Positions 49,151 through 59,334 of a stretch of DNA of 64,000 nt are shown here, in pieces (position 1 is the first letter of the stretch; each line of letters opens with the position of its first letter). The notes beneath the pieces were generated by a model that searched no databases, was not told the origin of the DNA, and saw only the letters and a list, made by a program, of their open reading frames with translations. Origin of the DNA: an uncultured Salinimicrobium sp. (GTDB lineage: Bacteria; Bacteroidota; Bacteroidia; Flavobacteriales; Flavobacteriaceae); the NCBI GenBank assembly GCA_946887075.1, contig CAMPKA010000011.1, positions 1 to 64,000 on the forward strand, written 5' to 3'. Made by a program: the position numbers and the translations under genes.

Positions 49151-50998
49151 TTGAACCATAAAAACATAGAAGAAAGCGAATATCAACCCATTGAGAACTA
49201 CGGGATTATCGGAGACCTCAATACCATCGCCCTGGTAGGTTTGAACGGGTCCATCGATTTCATGTGCTTCCCTAACTTCGATTCCCCCAGCATTTTTGCC
49301 TCTCTTCTCGATGCCGAAAAAGGAGGTTCGTTCCGAATCTCGCCCCAGTTTTCGCAAATGAAGACAAAGCAGCTCTACCTCCCCGATACCAATGTTCTGC
49401 TTACCCGTTTCCTTTCCGCAGAGGGGGTTGGAGAGATCACGGATTTTATGCCGGTCGAGGAACTTTATTCAGGGAAAGAACTTATTCGAAGGGTAACCAG
49501 TGTGCGGGGGCAGGTATGTTACCATCTCTGTTTCGCACCGCGTTTCAACTACGGAAGAAGTGGTCATAGGATCCAGGTCGTTTCCGATTCGGAAGTGATC
49601 TTCACCAGCCTTGGGGATGACAAGACAGTAGTGAGGTTTAAGGCTACCGTCCCTTTGACTGTAAAAGAGGACAAGGTGATAGCAGAATTTATCCTGGAGC
49701 CGACCGAAACTGCAGACTTCCTAATGGAAAGTGTCGATGAAAATCCGTCCAAACAGGAAAACCTGCAGGATTTTGTGGAGAAAAGCCTGTTCGATACCGT
49801 AAATTACTGGAAGGAGTGGGTCGCGCGAACGCAGTATCGTGGCCGATGGAGCGAAACGGTAAACCGAAGTGCTCTGGTACTGAAGCTCCTGATCTCGGAC
49901 AATTATGGATCCATAGTGGCTGCTCCTACCTTCAGCCTTCCCGAAAGCATAGGAGCAGGCAGAAACTTCGACTATCGCTATACCTGGATCAGGGATGCCT
50001 CATTCTCGATGTATGCCCTGGTCAGGCTCGGATATACCAAGGAAGCGGGAGCCTTTATGAACTGGGTCGAGAAACAGTGTCAGGATATCAAGGGGCAAAA
50101 CAGGCTGGGGATCATGTATTCCATCAATGGGGAACGTCAGATGGTAGAGAAGGAACTGGATCATCTTGAGGGATACCGAAATTCCAAACCGGTTCGTATC
50201 GGGAACCATGCCTACGGACAATTACAACTCGACATTTACGGGGAACTTCTCGACGCAGTATATCTTTATAACAAGTACGGCAATCCGGTATCATATGACT
50301 TCTGGAAGGATCTGGAGAAGCAGCTGGATTGGTTGACCGAGAACTGGAATCAGCCCGACGAGGGGATATGGGAGGTCCGGGGAGGCCGGAGGAATTTTCT
50401 CTACTCACGGCTTATGGTATGGGTGGCATTCGATCGGGCAATAAAAATCTGTGAATCCCGATCTTTCCCCTATAACCATAGGTGGCGGGAGGAACGCGAT
50501 AAGATTTTCAACAGCATATTCGCAGAATTCTGGGATGAGGACAAAAAAGCCTTTATGCAATATCCAGGCTCTCAAACCGTGGATGCCTCTACGCTGCTGA
50601 TGCCCCTGATCCGCTTTATCAGTCCTAAGGATCCGAGGTGGCTGTCCACACTGGAACGTATCGAAAAGGAACTGGTTTCTGACTCTCTGGTCTACCGGTA
50701 TCGCCCGGATCTTGCCGCTCCGGATGGTTTTGTCAGCCACGAAGGGACCTTCTCCATGTGTTCTTTTTGGTATGTCGAATGCTTGTCCCGGGCCGGTCAA
50801 CTCGAAAAGGCAAGATTTTACTTTGAGAAGATGCTTGGTTATTCCAACCATCTGGGTCTTTACGCGGAACAACTTGGGTTTCAGGGGGAACATCTCGGGA
50901 ATTTTCCACAGGCGTTCACCCATCTCGGCCTGATCAGCGCAGCCTATAACCTGGATCAGCAACTTAATGACAGCAGAAATAAGAACGTAAATTATTGA
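49151..50998 (+). CDS. Glycoside hydrolase family 15 (glucoamylase/trehalase-like)
   Basis: This 615-residue protein has no signal peptide and is therefore probably cytosolic. The N-terminal beta-sandwich begins YQPIENYGIIGDLNTIALVG. The (alpha/alpha)6 barrel follows, with RNFDYRYTWIRDASFSMYALVRLG, the likely general acid in GIWEVRGG, and the general base region SHEGTFSMCSFWYVECL. Related bacterial enzymes act on alpha-glucosides such as trehalose or maltodextrins. Initiation is at the TTG at 49151, because the first in-frame ATG falls inside the conserved GSIDFMCFP. The glucose dehydrogenase gene starts 3 nt after the stop, pointing to oxidation of the released glucose. Confidence 0.92.
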   Translation: MNHKNIEESEYQPIENYGIIGDLNTIALVGLNGSIDFMCFPNFDSPSIFASLLDAEKGGSFRISPQFSQMKTKQLYLPDTNVLLTRFLSAEGVGEITDFMPVEELYSGKELIRRVTSVRGQVCYHLCFAPRFNYGRSGHRIQVVSDSEVIFTSLGDDKTVVRFKATVPLTVKEDKVIAEFILEPTETADFLMESVDENPSKQENLQDFVEKSLFDTVNYWKEWVARTQYRGRWSETVNRSALVLKLLISDNYGSIVAAPTFSLPESIGAGRNFDYRYTWIRDASFSMYALVRLGYTKEAGAFMNWVEKQCQDIKGQNRLGIMYSINGERQMVEKELDHLEGYRNSKPVRIGNHAYGQLQLDIYGELLDAVYLYNKYGNPVSYDFWKDLEKQLDWLTENWNQPDEGIWEVRGGRRNFLYSRLMVWVAFDRAIKICESRSFPYNHRWREERDKIFNSIFAEFWDEDKKAFMQYPGSQTVDASTLLMPLIRFISPKDPRWLSTLERIEKELVSDSLVYRYRPDLAAPDGFVSHEGTFSMCSFWYVECLSRAGQLEKARFYFEKMLGYSNHLGLYAEQLGFQGEHLGNFPQAFTHLGLISAAYNLDQQLNDSRNKNVNY

Positions 50999-51001
50999 TC
51001 G

Positions 51002-52111
51002 ATGAAAGCAATATCTCTAAAGCCCGGAACAACCGATCTCGCCCTGGTCGAGAAGGAAGAGCCTATTGTTAAAGAGCCCACTCAGGTAAAGGTTAAGGTC
51101 CTCCAGGTTGGGATCTGTGGAACTGACCGGGAGGAAGCCAGCGGAGGTAGGGCCGATGCTCCTCCAGGAGAATCCAGGCTCACCTTGGGACATGAAATGC
51201 TGGGGGTTGTTACGGAAATCGGAAAGGACGTGGGGGATATAAAGGTTGGGGATTACGGTCTCTTTACGGTAAGGCGGGGATGTGGGAAATGTCCGGCCTG
51301 TCTCAATGACCGTAGTGACATGTGTCTGACGGGCGACTACACGGAAAGAGGCATTAAGGCCCTGGACGGGTTTCAGTCCCATTATGTGGTGGACGAGGAA
51401 AGATATTTTGTTAAGGTTCCAGAGTCCATAAAAGACATCGGAGTTCTCACTGAACCTATGTCTGTGGCTGCCAAAGCTATCGATGAAGCCTTGATTGTTC
51501 AAAAGGCGAGGTTCTCCGGTTTCGAGGACACTTCCCTTTGGATGAAAGGAAAGAAAGCTCTGATTGGAGGGGTTGGGGCAGTAGGCCTGCTTGCCGCTTT
51601 TGCCCTTCGGCTGCGGGGTGCTGAAGTGTATGGTCTTGATATAGTGGATGAAAACAACCTGCGTCCCCAGATCCTTAAGGAGATCGGAGGAATGTATATC
51701 GACGGGAGAAACACCCAGACCACGGATCTGGATGAGAAATTCGGGGAAGTGGACTTTATTTTCGAAGCCGCGGGATTTGCCCCACTGCAAATCGAACTCA
51801 TCGACGCCCTGGGAACCAATGGCATCTATGTCTCCACAGGGATACCGGGGGGAAACAGGCCCATAGAACTAAATGGTGCGGAGCTCATGCGGCAACTTGT
51901 GCTTAAGAACCAGGTCGTGCTGGGAAGCGTAAATGCAAGTCCTGAACATTTCAAGATAGCAGTGTCAGATCTGGAGGCAGCGAGCCGGAAATGGCCGCAG
52001 GCAATCAGAAAGATGATCACGGAAAAGATCCCTTACTCCGAATTCAAGACGGCCCTCAAGGCTTCCACAGATGAGATCAAGGTTGTGGTAGAATGGGACG
52101 TAACGGCATGA
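51002..52111 (+). CDS. Zinc-dependent glucose 1-dehydrogenase (MDR family)
   Basis: This 369-residue NAD(P)-dependent enzyme of the archaeal-type glucose dehydrogenase group has catalytic zinc residues GICGTD and LGHEMLG. The structural zinc loop is GCGKCPACLNDRSDMC (four Cys), and the dinucleotide motif GGVGAVGLLAAFAL lies near residue 185. It would oxidise glucose to gluconolactone, fitting the glycosidase 3 nt upstream. The pair suggests a non-phosphorylating start of glucose catabolism; no gluconate genes follow in the window. Confidence 0.91.
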   Translation: MKAISLKPGTTDLALVEKEEPIVKEPTQVKVKVLQVGICGTDREEASGGRADAPPGESRLTLGHEMLGVVTEIGKDVGDIKVGDYGLFTVRRGCGKCPACLNDRSDMCLTGDYTERGIKALDGFQSHYVVDEERYFVKVPESIKDIGVLTEPMSVAAKAIDEALIVQKARFSGFEDTSLWMKGKKALIGGVGAVGLLAAFALRLRGAEVYGLDIVDENNLRPQILKEIGGMYIDGRNTQTTDLDEKFGEVDFIFEAAGFAPLQIELIDALGTNGIYVSTGIPGGNRPIELNGAELMRQLVLKNQVVLGSVNASPEHFKIAVSDLEAASRKWPQAIRKMITEKIPYSEFKTALKASTDEIKVVVEWDVTA

Positions 52112-52167
52112 ATGCGCCTGTGGGCGAGGCTCCTTGGTTTTAACACTGGCCAGATCTATTCAGGCCA

Positions 52168-52195
52168 TTGGTAAGGCAACAATCTACTATCTTTG
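52168..52195 (+). promoter_or_regulatory. Promoter of mfd
   Basis: TTG (52168-52170), exactly 17 nt, then TATCTTTG (52188-52195): the best match to the flavobacterial -33/-7 consensus in the window. It places the start site near 52200 and thereby excludes translation starts before about 52200. Confidence 0.7.
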
Positions 52196-52211
52196 CACAA
52201 AATTTCGATTT

Positions 52212-55200
52212 TTGAGCCTAAATTCCATCAGCAAGGTCATGCAGCAGTCTTCGCAGCAGCGGGAGCTGAATACCGCTGTACAACAAAGTCGCGGCAAAAA
52301 GAAGGTGAATGGTCTTGTCGGATCAGCGGTTTCATTTGTGATTGCTAATGCCTTTGAAGAGGTTGAAAAACCCTTCCTGTTGATCTTCGGGGATAAGGAA
52401 GAGGCCGCATACCATCTAAATGATCTTGAGCAGCTCCTCGGGGATCAGCGGGTGTTGTTTTATCCTGGAAGTTACAGGCGTCCCTATCAACTTGAGGAGA
52501 CAGACAACGCCAACGTGTTGCTTCGTGCAGAGGTCCTCAACAGGATCAATTCCAGGCGCAAACCGGTAGTAATCGTCACCTATCCTGATGCCTTATTCGA
52601 AAAGGTAGTGACCAGGAAGGAACTAGAGAAAAACACGCTTAAAATAAAGACGGGTGACGAGCTTTCTATAGATTTCGTCAATGAGGTGATGTTTGAATAT
52701 AAGTTCAAACGGGTGGATTTTGTGGCAGAACCCGGGGAATTTTCCGTGCGGGGTGGAATTCTGGACGTATTCTCCTTCAGCCATGATGAGCCCTACAGAA
52801 TAGAATTTTTCGGCAACGAAGTCGAAAGTATCAGGACCTTTGACGTGGAGACCCAGCTTTCAACTGCAACGGTAAAGAAGATTAGCATAATTCCGAATGT
52901 TGAGCACAAAGGAACGCAGGAAATTCGGGAAAGTTTCCTGAAGTATATTTCCAAAGAGACCGTTGTTTTCACCATGGACACGGAACCTTTGCTTTCCAGA
53001 ATGGACAGGTTGTTCGAAAAATCGGAAGAGGTTTTCGCTGATTTATCCCAGGAGATAAGGCGCAGTTCTCCGGAGGAGATCTTCTGCAATGGTTCCCTTT
53101 TGGAGCAGCAGCTGGAGGAATTTTTCGTGGTGGAATTCACCGGAAGCGGTTCTCAACAGGACCAGATTGTTTTTAATACCAGGCCTCAACCTTCCTTTAA
53201 TAAAAATTTTGATCTTCTGATCGAGGACCTTAAGGAGAATACCCGGAATGGGTATGTCAATCACCTCTTTTGTGTCAGTGAACAACAGGCCAGACGCTTC
53301 CACGATATTTTCCAAGATCTGGAGGAGCAGGTCCAGTATAACACAGAAGTATTCTCCCTGTACCGGGGTTTCATAGATGACGGAACAAAAAGAGCCTGCT
53401 ATACCGATCATCAGATATTTGAGCGATATCATAAGTTCCACCTGAAAAACGGCTATGCCAAAAAACAGGCAATCACACTGAAGGAACTGACCAATCTGGA
53501 GATAGGAGATTATGTCACCCATATCGACCATGGAATCGGGAAATTCGGAGGTCTCCAGAAGATTGATGTTGAAGGGAAACAACAGGAGGCCATCAAGCTC
53601 ATATATGGGGAACGGGACATTCTTTATCTCAGCATCCACTCCCTGCACAAAATTTCCAAGTACAACGGAAAGGACGGAAAACCTCCCAAGATATATAAGC
53701 TCGGCAGTAGCGCATGGAAAACGCTGAAGCAGAAGACCAAGGCGAGAGTAAAACAGGTAGCTTTCAACCTGATTGAACTTTACGCAAAACGGCGGCTCCA
53801 GAAGGGATATGCTTTTGGGCCGGACACCTACCTCCAGCACGAACTTGAGGCCAGCTTCCTTTACGAGGACACTCCTGATCAGAGTACTGCAACAGCCGAT
53901 GTGAAGACCGACATGGAAAACGAAAGGCCTATGGACCGGCTGGTTTGCGGGGATGTGGGATTTGGCAAAACAGAGGTGGCTATCCGGGCTGCCTTCAAAG
54001 CTGTGGATAACGGAAAACAGGTAGCGGTGCTGGTGCCCACTACCATTCTGGCCTTTCAGCATTACCAGACTTTTACAGAACGACTTAAAGATTTTCCCGT
54101 TAGTGTGGAATATCTCAACCGCTTCCGGACTGCAAAGGAGCGAAAGGAAACCCTGGAAGGATTGGCGGCGGGAACGGTCGATATCGTCATCGGCACACAC
54201 CAGCTTGTCAACAAGAACGTCATTTTCAAGGACCTTGGTTTGCTGATCGTGGACGAAGAGCAGAAATTCGGGGTTGCGGTCAAGGACAAACTTAAAACGA
54301 TCAAGGAAAATGTAGATACGCTGACCCTGACAGCAACCCCCATTCCCAGGACCCTTCAGTTCAGCCTTATGGCAGCACGGGATCTCTCCACCATCACCAC
54401 GCCACCCCCCAATCGCTATCCCATTGAGTCCCATGTGATTCGTTTCTCTGAAGAGGCTATTCGGGATGCCATAACCTATGAAATCCAGAGGGGGGGACAG
54501 ATATTCTTCATCCATAACCGGGTGGAGAACATCAAGGAAGTAGCAGGGATGATTCAACGCCTGGTACCAGAAGCCAAAATCGGAATCGGACATGGCAAAA
54601 TGGAAGGTAAAAAACTGGAACAACTGATGCTGAGGTTTATCAATGGAGAGTTCGATGTTCTGGTATCCACAACCATAGTGGAGAGCGGACTGGATGTCCC
54701 TAATGCCAACACCATATTCATCAATAACGCCAACAACTTCGGGTTGTCTGATCTGCACCAGATGAGAGGCCGGGTAGGAAGAAGCAATAAAAAAGCCTTC
54801 TGCTATTTTATCACCCCTCCTTATTCTGCCATGACCGAAGATGCCAGGAAAAGAATCACAGCCCTGGAGCAGTTTAGCGAACTGGGGAGTGGCTTTAATA
54901 TTGCGATGAAGGATCTTGAGATCCGAGGGGCAGGTGACCTGCTTGGTGGGGAACAAAGCGGCTTCATCAATGAGATCGGTTTCGATACTTATCAAAAGAT
55001 TCTGGGAGAAGCGATCGAAGAATTGAAGGAAAACGAGTTTCGGGACCTGTACGCGGATCAGTCGAAGGACGACAGGGAGTATGTGAAGGATACCCAGATC
55101 GATACGGATTTTGAGCTCCTATTCCCGGATGACTACATCAACAATATTCCTGAAAGGCTAAACCTGTATACAGAGTTGAACAACCTGAGAACTGAAGAAG

Positions 55201-55571
55201 AACTGGAAGGTTTCGAGAGAGAATTAAAGGATCGGTTCGGCGAACTTCCCGACCCTGCCCAGGACCTGTTGAACAGTGTGCGGATCAAATGGATCGCCGG
55301 GAAAATCGGACTGGAGAAGATCGTAATGAAAAAAGGCAAACTGATCGGCTATTTCGTCGCAAATCAGCAATCCAGTTTCTACCAGAGTAATGCCTTTTCC
55401 AGGGTGCTGCAGTATGTCCAGACGCATCCCTCCTCTTGCACGCTTAAGGAGAAAAAGACGCGAACCGGACTGCGGCTTCTGTTAAGTTTTGATCATGTAA
55501 AGTCCATAGACAAGGCACTGGAAGTACTCCATCCTCTCGATATCAGCACGAAGGCGGAAGTCGACAGCTAG
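52212..55571 (+). CDS. mfd: Transcription-repair coupling factor
   Basis: This translocase releases RNA polymerase stalled at lesions and recruits UvrA. It is about 1119 residues. It has UvrB-like N-terminal modules (KVNGLVGSAVSFVIAN, VSRGGI-type SVRGGILDVF) and an RNA polymerase-binding CarD-like domain (EIGDYVTHIDHGIGKFGGL). A RecG-like motor follows: Walker A VCGDVGFGKTEVAIRAAF, DEEQ box IVDEEQKFG, TATPIPRTL, STTIVESGLDVPNANT and RGRVGRSNKKAF. The C-terminal TRCF domain completes it. I favour TTG 52212 (reading MSLNSISKV), which resembles homolog starts; ATG 52239 is the alternative. The promoter lies just upstream. Confidence 0.93.
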   Translation: MSLNSISKVMQQSSQQRELNTAVQQSRGKKKVNGLVGSAVSFVIANAFEEVEKPFLLIFGDKEEAAYHLNDLEQLLGDQRVLFYPGSYRRPYQLEETDNANVLLRAEVLNRINSRRKPVVIVTYPDALFEKVVTRKELEKNTLKIKTGDELSIDFVNEVMFEYKFKRVDFVAEPGEFSVRGGILDVFSFSHDEPYRIEFFGNEVESIRTFDVETQLSTATVKKISIIPNVEHKGTQEIRESFLKYISKETVVFTMDTEPLLSRMDRLFEKSEEVFADLSQEIRRSSPEEIFCNGSLLEQQLEEFFVVEFTGSGSQQDQIVFNTRPQPSFNKNFDLLIEDLKENTRNGYVNHLFCVSEQQARRFHDIFQDLEEQVQYNTEVFSLYRGFIDDGTKRACYTDHQIFERYHKFHLKNGYAKKQAITLKELTNLEIGDYVTHIDHGIGKFGGLQKIDVEGKQQEAIKLIYGERDILYLSIHSLHKISKYNGKDGKPPKIYKLGSSAWKTLKQKTKARVKQVAFNLIELYAKRRLQKGYAFGPDTYLQHELEASFLYEDTPDQSTATADVKTDMENERPMDRLVCGDVGFGKTEVAIRAAFKAVDNGKQVAVLVPTTILAFQHYQTFTERLKDFPVSVEYLNRFRTAKERKETLEGLAAGTVDIVIGTHQLVNKNVIFKDLGLLIVDEEQKFGVAVKDKLKTIKENVDTLTLTATPIPRTLQFSLMAARDLSTITTPPPNRYPIESHVIRFSEEAIRDAITYEIQRGGQIFFIHNRVENIKEVAGMIQRLVPEAKIGIGHGKMEGKKLEQLMLRFINGEFDVLVSTTIVESGLDVPNANTIFINNANNFGLSDLHQMRGRVGRSNKKAFCYFITPPYSAMTEDARKRITALEQFSELGSGFNIAMKDLEIRGAGDLLGGEQSGFINEIGFDTYQKILGEAIEELKENEFRDLYADQSKDDREYVKDTQIDTDFELLFPDDYINNIPERLNLYTELNNLRTEEELEGFERELKDRFGELPDPAQDLLNSVRIKWIAGKIGLEKIVMKKGKLIGYFVANQQSSFYQSNAFSRVLQYVQTHPSSCTLKEKKTRTGLRLLLSFDHVKSIDKALEVLHPLDISTKAEVDS

Positions 55572-55594
55572 CCGGAAGCGGCAGGACTATTCCC

Positions 55595-56173
55595 CTATTC
55601 ATTTTGCAGGACTACGGCACCCACTTTAAGATCCAGGGAATTGAGCTCTTCCGCAGTGGGATTTATGGGGCTGTCTCCGATAAATTTGGCAGGGGGGTCT
55701 CCGGCCGGAGACAGGAAAACCCTGATATCTGTGTCAGACATCTTCCCCTCATTCCAGTTGACAGCTCCGCTGTAGTCCCAGCCAAACCCGTAGACTGTGA
55801 CCGGACTACCATTGAGTTTCAGCAATTCTTCGTATGGGGTTCCAATACGAATCCCTTCCTTGGTTTTCCACCTGCCGTCTTTCTCGAATCGAATCTGGTG
55901 GACCTCTTTTTTGTTATGATTTTTCCAGGTAACCCACAGTTCGTCAGGGGTACCTGGATAGAGAATCGTAAAAGGGCGCTCTGCTGTTCCTTCGTCGAAC
56001 AGATCTTTGCCTTCTTTGATCTGAGCATCGGGAAACCTATTCCTCAGTTCCCCCGATTCCAGGATTTGGACCAGATTTTCCACCTGAAATTTCTCAACCG
56101 ATTCAGCGCCGGTCTTCCGGCTTTTACAGCTGACCATGGAGGCCAAAACAAACAGAATAAAAAATCTTTTCAT
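55595..56173 (-). CDS. Uncharacterised lipoprotein
   Basis: This 192-residue protein has a lipoprotein signal peptide (MKRFFILFVLASMVSC, lipidated Cys 16). The mature part contains a conserved-looking core, RFPDAQIKEGKDLFDEGTAE, LYPGTPDELWVTWKN and GIRIGTPYEELLKLNG. The PxT-type SmpA/OmlA-like wording suggests a small alpha/beta domain. No function can be assigned. It converges on mfd with a 23-nt gap and is divergent from metG. Confidence 0.72.
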   Translation of the reverse strand: MKRFFILFVLASMVSCKSRKTGAESVEKFQVENLVQILESGELRNRFPDAQIKEGKDLFDEGTAERPFTILYPGTPDELWVTWKNHNKKEVHQIRFEKDGRWKTKEGIRIGTPYEELLKLNGSPVTVYGFGWDYSGAVNWNEGKMSDTDIRVFLSPAGDPPAKFIGDSPINPTAEELNSLDLKVGAVVLQNE

Positions 56174-56285
56174 CTCCGCTTTTTTACTAAAGTCCGGAAG
56201 ATTTGAAGGACCTCAATGCCCTTTTACAAGAATTTAACGGCCATTCCACTGCACTTGCTTAACTTTACGGCCTTTAGTTTTTAAG

Positions 56286-58367
56286 ATGATTTCACCAGAA
56301 AGATATACGATTACAGCCGCCTTACCCTATACCAACGGACCTATCCATATCGGCCATTTAGCCGGGGTGTATGTTCCGGCGGACATCTATGCCCGGTTCC
56401 AGCGATTACAGGGACGGGATGTGCTTTTCGTCTGTGGGAGCGATGAGCATGGGGTTCCGATTACCATCAAAGCCAAAAAGGAAGGCGTGACACCTCAGGA
56501 TGTGGTAGACAAGTACCACAAGATGATCAAGGAGAGCTTTGAGGCCTTTGGGCTTTCCTTTGATAATTACAGCCGAACAACTGCTGAAATTCATCATGAA
56601 ACCGCCTCCGAGTTTTTCAGGAGCCTATATGAGAACGGTAAATTCATTGAGGAAAGAACCCTGCAGCTTTATGATCAGGAGGCAGGACAGTTTCTTGCCG
56701 ACCGGTTTGTCATCGGAACCTGTCCCAAGTGTGGTTATGACGAGAGTTATGGAGACCAGTGCGAAATGTGCGGAACCAGTCACAACGCCACGGACCTGAT
56801 CAACCCGAAATCTGTGATCTCCGGCTCAAAGCCGGTCCTGAAAGAGACCAATCATTGGTTTTTGCCCCTGGATCAGTATGAGCAATGGCTCCGGGAGTGG
56901 ATACTCGACGGTCATAAGAATGACTGGAAACAGAATGTTTATGGCCAGGTGAAATCCTGGATAGATGATGGTCTGCGTCCCAGAGCTGTGACAAGGGATC
57001 TCGACTGGGGAATTCCGGTTCCCGTAGAGGGCGCTGAAGGAAAGGTGTTGTACGTCTGGTTTGATGCCCCTATCGGGTATATTTCCTCGACAAAGGAATG
57101 GGCTCGAAACAATGGCAGGGACTGGGAACCCTACTGGAAGTCCGAACGGACAAAACTGGTCCATTTCATCGGAAAGGACAATATTGTTTTCCATTGTATT
57201 ATTTTTCCCACAATGCTGAAAGCCGAAGGCAGCTTTATCCTTCCTGATAATGTGCCGGCGAACGAGTTTCTGAACCTGGAGGGCAACAAGCTATCCACAT
57301 CAAAGAATTGGGCGGTATGGCTTCACGAATATCTCGAGGATTTTCCCGGACAGCAGGATGTTCTCCGTTATGTACTAACGGCCAATGCTCCAGAAACCAA
57401 GGACAATGATTTCACATGGAAGGACCTCCAGGCCAGGAACAACAATGAATTGGTTGCGATTTTCGGAAATTTCATCAATCGCGTGGTAGTGCTCACTCAA
57501 AAATATTTTGACGGGGAGGTGCCTTCTTGCGAAGACCTGCTGGAAATCGATGAGAAAACGCTCGCAGAAGTCCGGGCCTATCCTGCTGTTATTTCAAGCT
57601 CGATCGAACGCTATAGGTTCAGGGAAGCTCAGTCCGAGCTGATGAACCTGGCCAGGCTCGGGAACAAATATCTTGCTGATGAAGAACCCTGGAAGGTAAT
57701 AAAATCGGATCCCCAGCGTGTCAAAACCATCCTGTTCGTTTCGCTTCAGATTGCCTCCGCTCTGACCATTCTCAGTGAACCTTTTCTTCCGATGACCTCC
57801 GCAAAGCTCAGGAAAATGCTGAATTTAAAACAAGCACCGGAGAAAGATGGTCAGGCTGCAGGAGACTGGGCATTGGTGGAAACCGAATCGGAGCTCCTGC
57901 CTGCCGGGCACCACATACAAAAACCAGAACTGTTGTTTACAAAGATCGAGGACGAACAAATAGCCCATCAACTGGAAAAGCTAAAAAAGACCAAAGCTGC
58001 AAATCTGGCCGGAGACAGGGAGGTGGATCCCCAAAAAGAAACCACCTCTTTTGAAACCTTTTCAAAGATGGATCTCAGGACAGGGACCATACTGGAAGCC
58101 GTCAAAATGCCAAAGGCCAAAAAACTGCTTGTTCTTAAGGTAGATACCGGCCTTGATGTAAGGACCATTGTTTCCGGAATAGCGGAAAGTTTTGATCCCG
58201 AGGAGGTTGTAGGTAAGAAAGTTACCGTGCTGGCCAATTTGGCGACCAGGAAAATCCGAGGTGTGGAAAGTCAGGGAATGATCCTGATGACTGAGGACGC
58301 TTCGGGGAAGCTCGTTTTTGTCAATGCCGAGGGGAACGGGGTCGACAATGGTTCCGTGGTTTCTTAA
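56286..58367 (+). CDS. metG: Methionyl-tRNA synthetase with C-terminal tRNA-binding domain
   Basis: This 693-residue class I synthetase charges tRNA-Met. The HIGH motif is in [14 protein letters not shown], and a four-Cys zinc knuckle is [17 protein letters not shown] (about 140-160). The KMSKS loop appears as [15 protein letters not shown]. An anticodon-binding helical domain follows. The last 100 residues form an EMAPII/Trbp111-type tRNA-binding domain ([40 protein letters not shown]) that supports dimerisation. The domain set and length match Bacteroidetes MetG. Confidence 0.96.
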   Translation: MISPERYTITAALPYTNGPIHIGHLAGVYVPADIYARFQRLQGRDVLFVCGSDEHGVPITIKAKKEGVTPQDVVDKYHKMIKESFEAFGLSFDNYSRTTAEIHHETASEFFRSLYENGKFIEERTLQLYDQEAGQFLADRFVIGTCPKCGYDESYGDQCEMCGTSHNATDLINPKSVISGSKPVLKETNHWFLPLDQYEQWLREWILDGHKNDWKQNVYGQVKSWIDDGLRPRAVTRDLDWGIPVPVEGAEGKVLYVWFDAPIGYISSTKEWARNNGRDWEPYWKSERTKLVHFIGKDNIVFHCIIFPTMLKAEGSFILPDNVPANEFLNLEGNKLSTSKNWAVWLHEYLEDFPGQQDVLRYVLTANAPETKDNDFTWKDLQARNNNELVAIFGNFINRVVVLTQKYFDGEVPSCEDLLEIDEKTLAEVRAYPAVISSSIERYRFREAQSELMNLARLGNKYLADEEPWKVIKSDPQRVKTILFVSLQIASALTILSEPFLPMTSAKLRKMLNLKQAPEKDGQAAGDWALVETESELLPAGHHIQKPELLFTKIEDEQIAHQLEKLKKTKAANLAGDREVDPQKETTSFETFSKMDLRTGTILEAVKMPKAKKLLVLKVDTGLDVRTIVSGIAESFDPEEVVGKKVTVLANLATRKIRGVESQGMILMTEDASGKLVFVNAEGNGVDNGSVVS

Positions 58368-58418
58368 GAGGGAAAAACGGGACCTGGAAGGGGGAGGATA
58401 TTAGCACATGGAGGACCG

Positions 58419-59321
58419 ATGCTGAAGATCGCTTTTCATCCCAACTTTGTACTGCCCTTACCCAAAGGGCATCGTTTCCCGATGGAGAAATACGAACTGG
58501 TTCCCCAACAACTCCTTCATGAGGGGACCTGTTCAGCTCATAATTTTTTCACTCCTTCCCCTCCTGACATCGAGGACATTCTTGCAGTTCATGACAGGGA
58601 ATATGTGGAGCGCCTGCAGAAACTTGCGCTTCGGCCTGAAGAGGTCCGGGAGATTGGTCTTCCCTTATCCCAGGAACTGGTCCAGCGTGAATTCCTGATT
58701 TGCCAGGGCACCATTATGGCTGCCCAATGGGCTCTCACTAGTGGCATAGCGATGAATGTCGCAGGCGGCACACACCATGCTTATAAAAACAGGGGAGAGG
58801 GTTTTTGTCTGTTGAATGATCAGGCGGTTGCTGCTAAATGGCTCCAGCGGCATTCCGAGATTAAGAAAATTCTGATAATTGATCTTGATGTCCATCAGGG
58901 CAATGGCACGGCCCAAATCTTTGATGGAGATGAGTCCGTTTTCACCTTTTCCATGCATGGAAGACATAATTTCCCCTTTGAAAAGGAGAGATCGGATCTG
59001 GATATAGCCCTTGACAGCGGGATGGAAGACGATCAGTACCTGGACATCCTGAAGGAAGTTCTGCCTGATCTGATCAGGACCTGTCGTCCGGATTTTATTT
59101 TTTATCTCAGCGGGGTGGATATTTTGAAAACCGATAAACTTGGGAAACTCTCCTGCAGTAAGTGGGGCTGTAAAGAAAGAGACCGATATGTTCTACAGAC
59201 TTGCAGAGACGAAAATGTTCCGGTTCAGGTCAGTATGGGGGGAGGTTATTCCACACATATCAAAACGACCGTGGAAGCCCATGCCAATACTTTCAGAGTG
59301 GCTCAGAACCTTTTCTTCTGA
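58419..59321 (+). CDS. Histone deacetylase-family (class IV-like) amidohydrolase
   Basis: This 300-residue zinc deacetylase is of the HDAC superfamily. Its N-terminus (IAFHPNFVLPLPKGHRFPMEKYELVPQQL) and DREYVERLQ are typical of the group closest to eukaryotic HDAC11. Active-site residues are visible: GGTHHAYKNRGEGFCLLND (His-His and the GFC loop), IIDLDVHQGNGTA (Asp and His zinc ligands), YLSGVDILKTDKLGKL (Asp ligand) and VSMGGGY. It should be an active deacetylase. The substrate (acetylated protein, polyamine or other amide) is unknown. It follows metG by 51 nt. Confidence 0.9.
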   Translation: MLKIAFHPNFVLPLPKGHRFPMEKYELVPQQLLHEGTCSAHNFFTPSPPDIEDILAVHDREYVERLQKLALRPEEVREIGLPLSQELVQREFLICQGTIMAAQWALTSGIAMNVAGGTHHAYKNRGEGFCLLNDQAVAAKWLQRHSEIKKILIIDLDVHQGNGTAQIFDGDESVFTFSMHGRHNFPFEKERSDLDIALDSGMEDDQYLDILKEVLPDLIRTCRPDFIFYLSGVDILKTDKLGKLSCSKWGCKERDRYVLQTCRDENVPVQVSMGGGYSTHIKTTVEAHANTFRVAQNLFF

Positions 59322-59334
59322 AAAGCAGAACGTC

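Noticed and set aside
53043..54995. A 650-codon open frame on the minus strand
   Set aside because: It lies entirely antisense to mfd, whose motifs are unmistakable. The translation has no recognisable domain and is a by-product of codon bias.
58020..58367. The C-terminal tRNA-binding domain of MetG as an unusual fusion
   Set aside because: This domain is a normal part of many MetG proteins, including those of Bacteroidetes.
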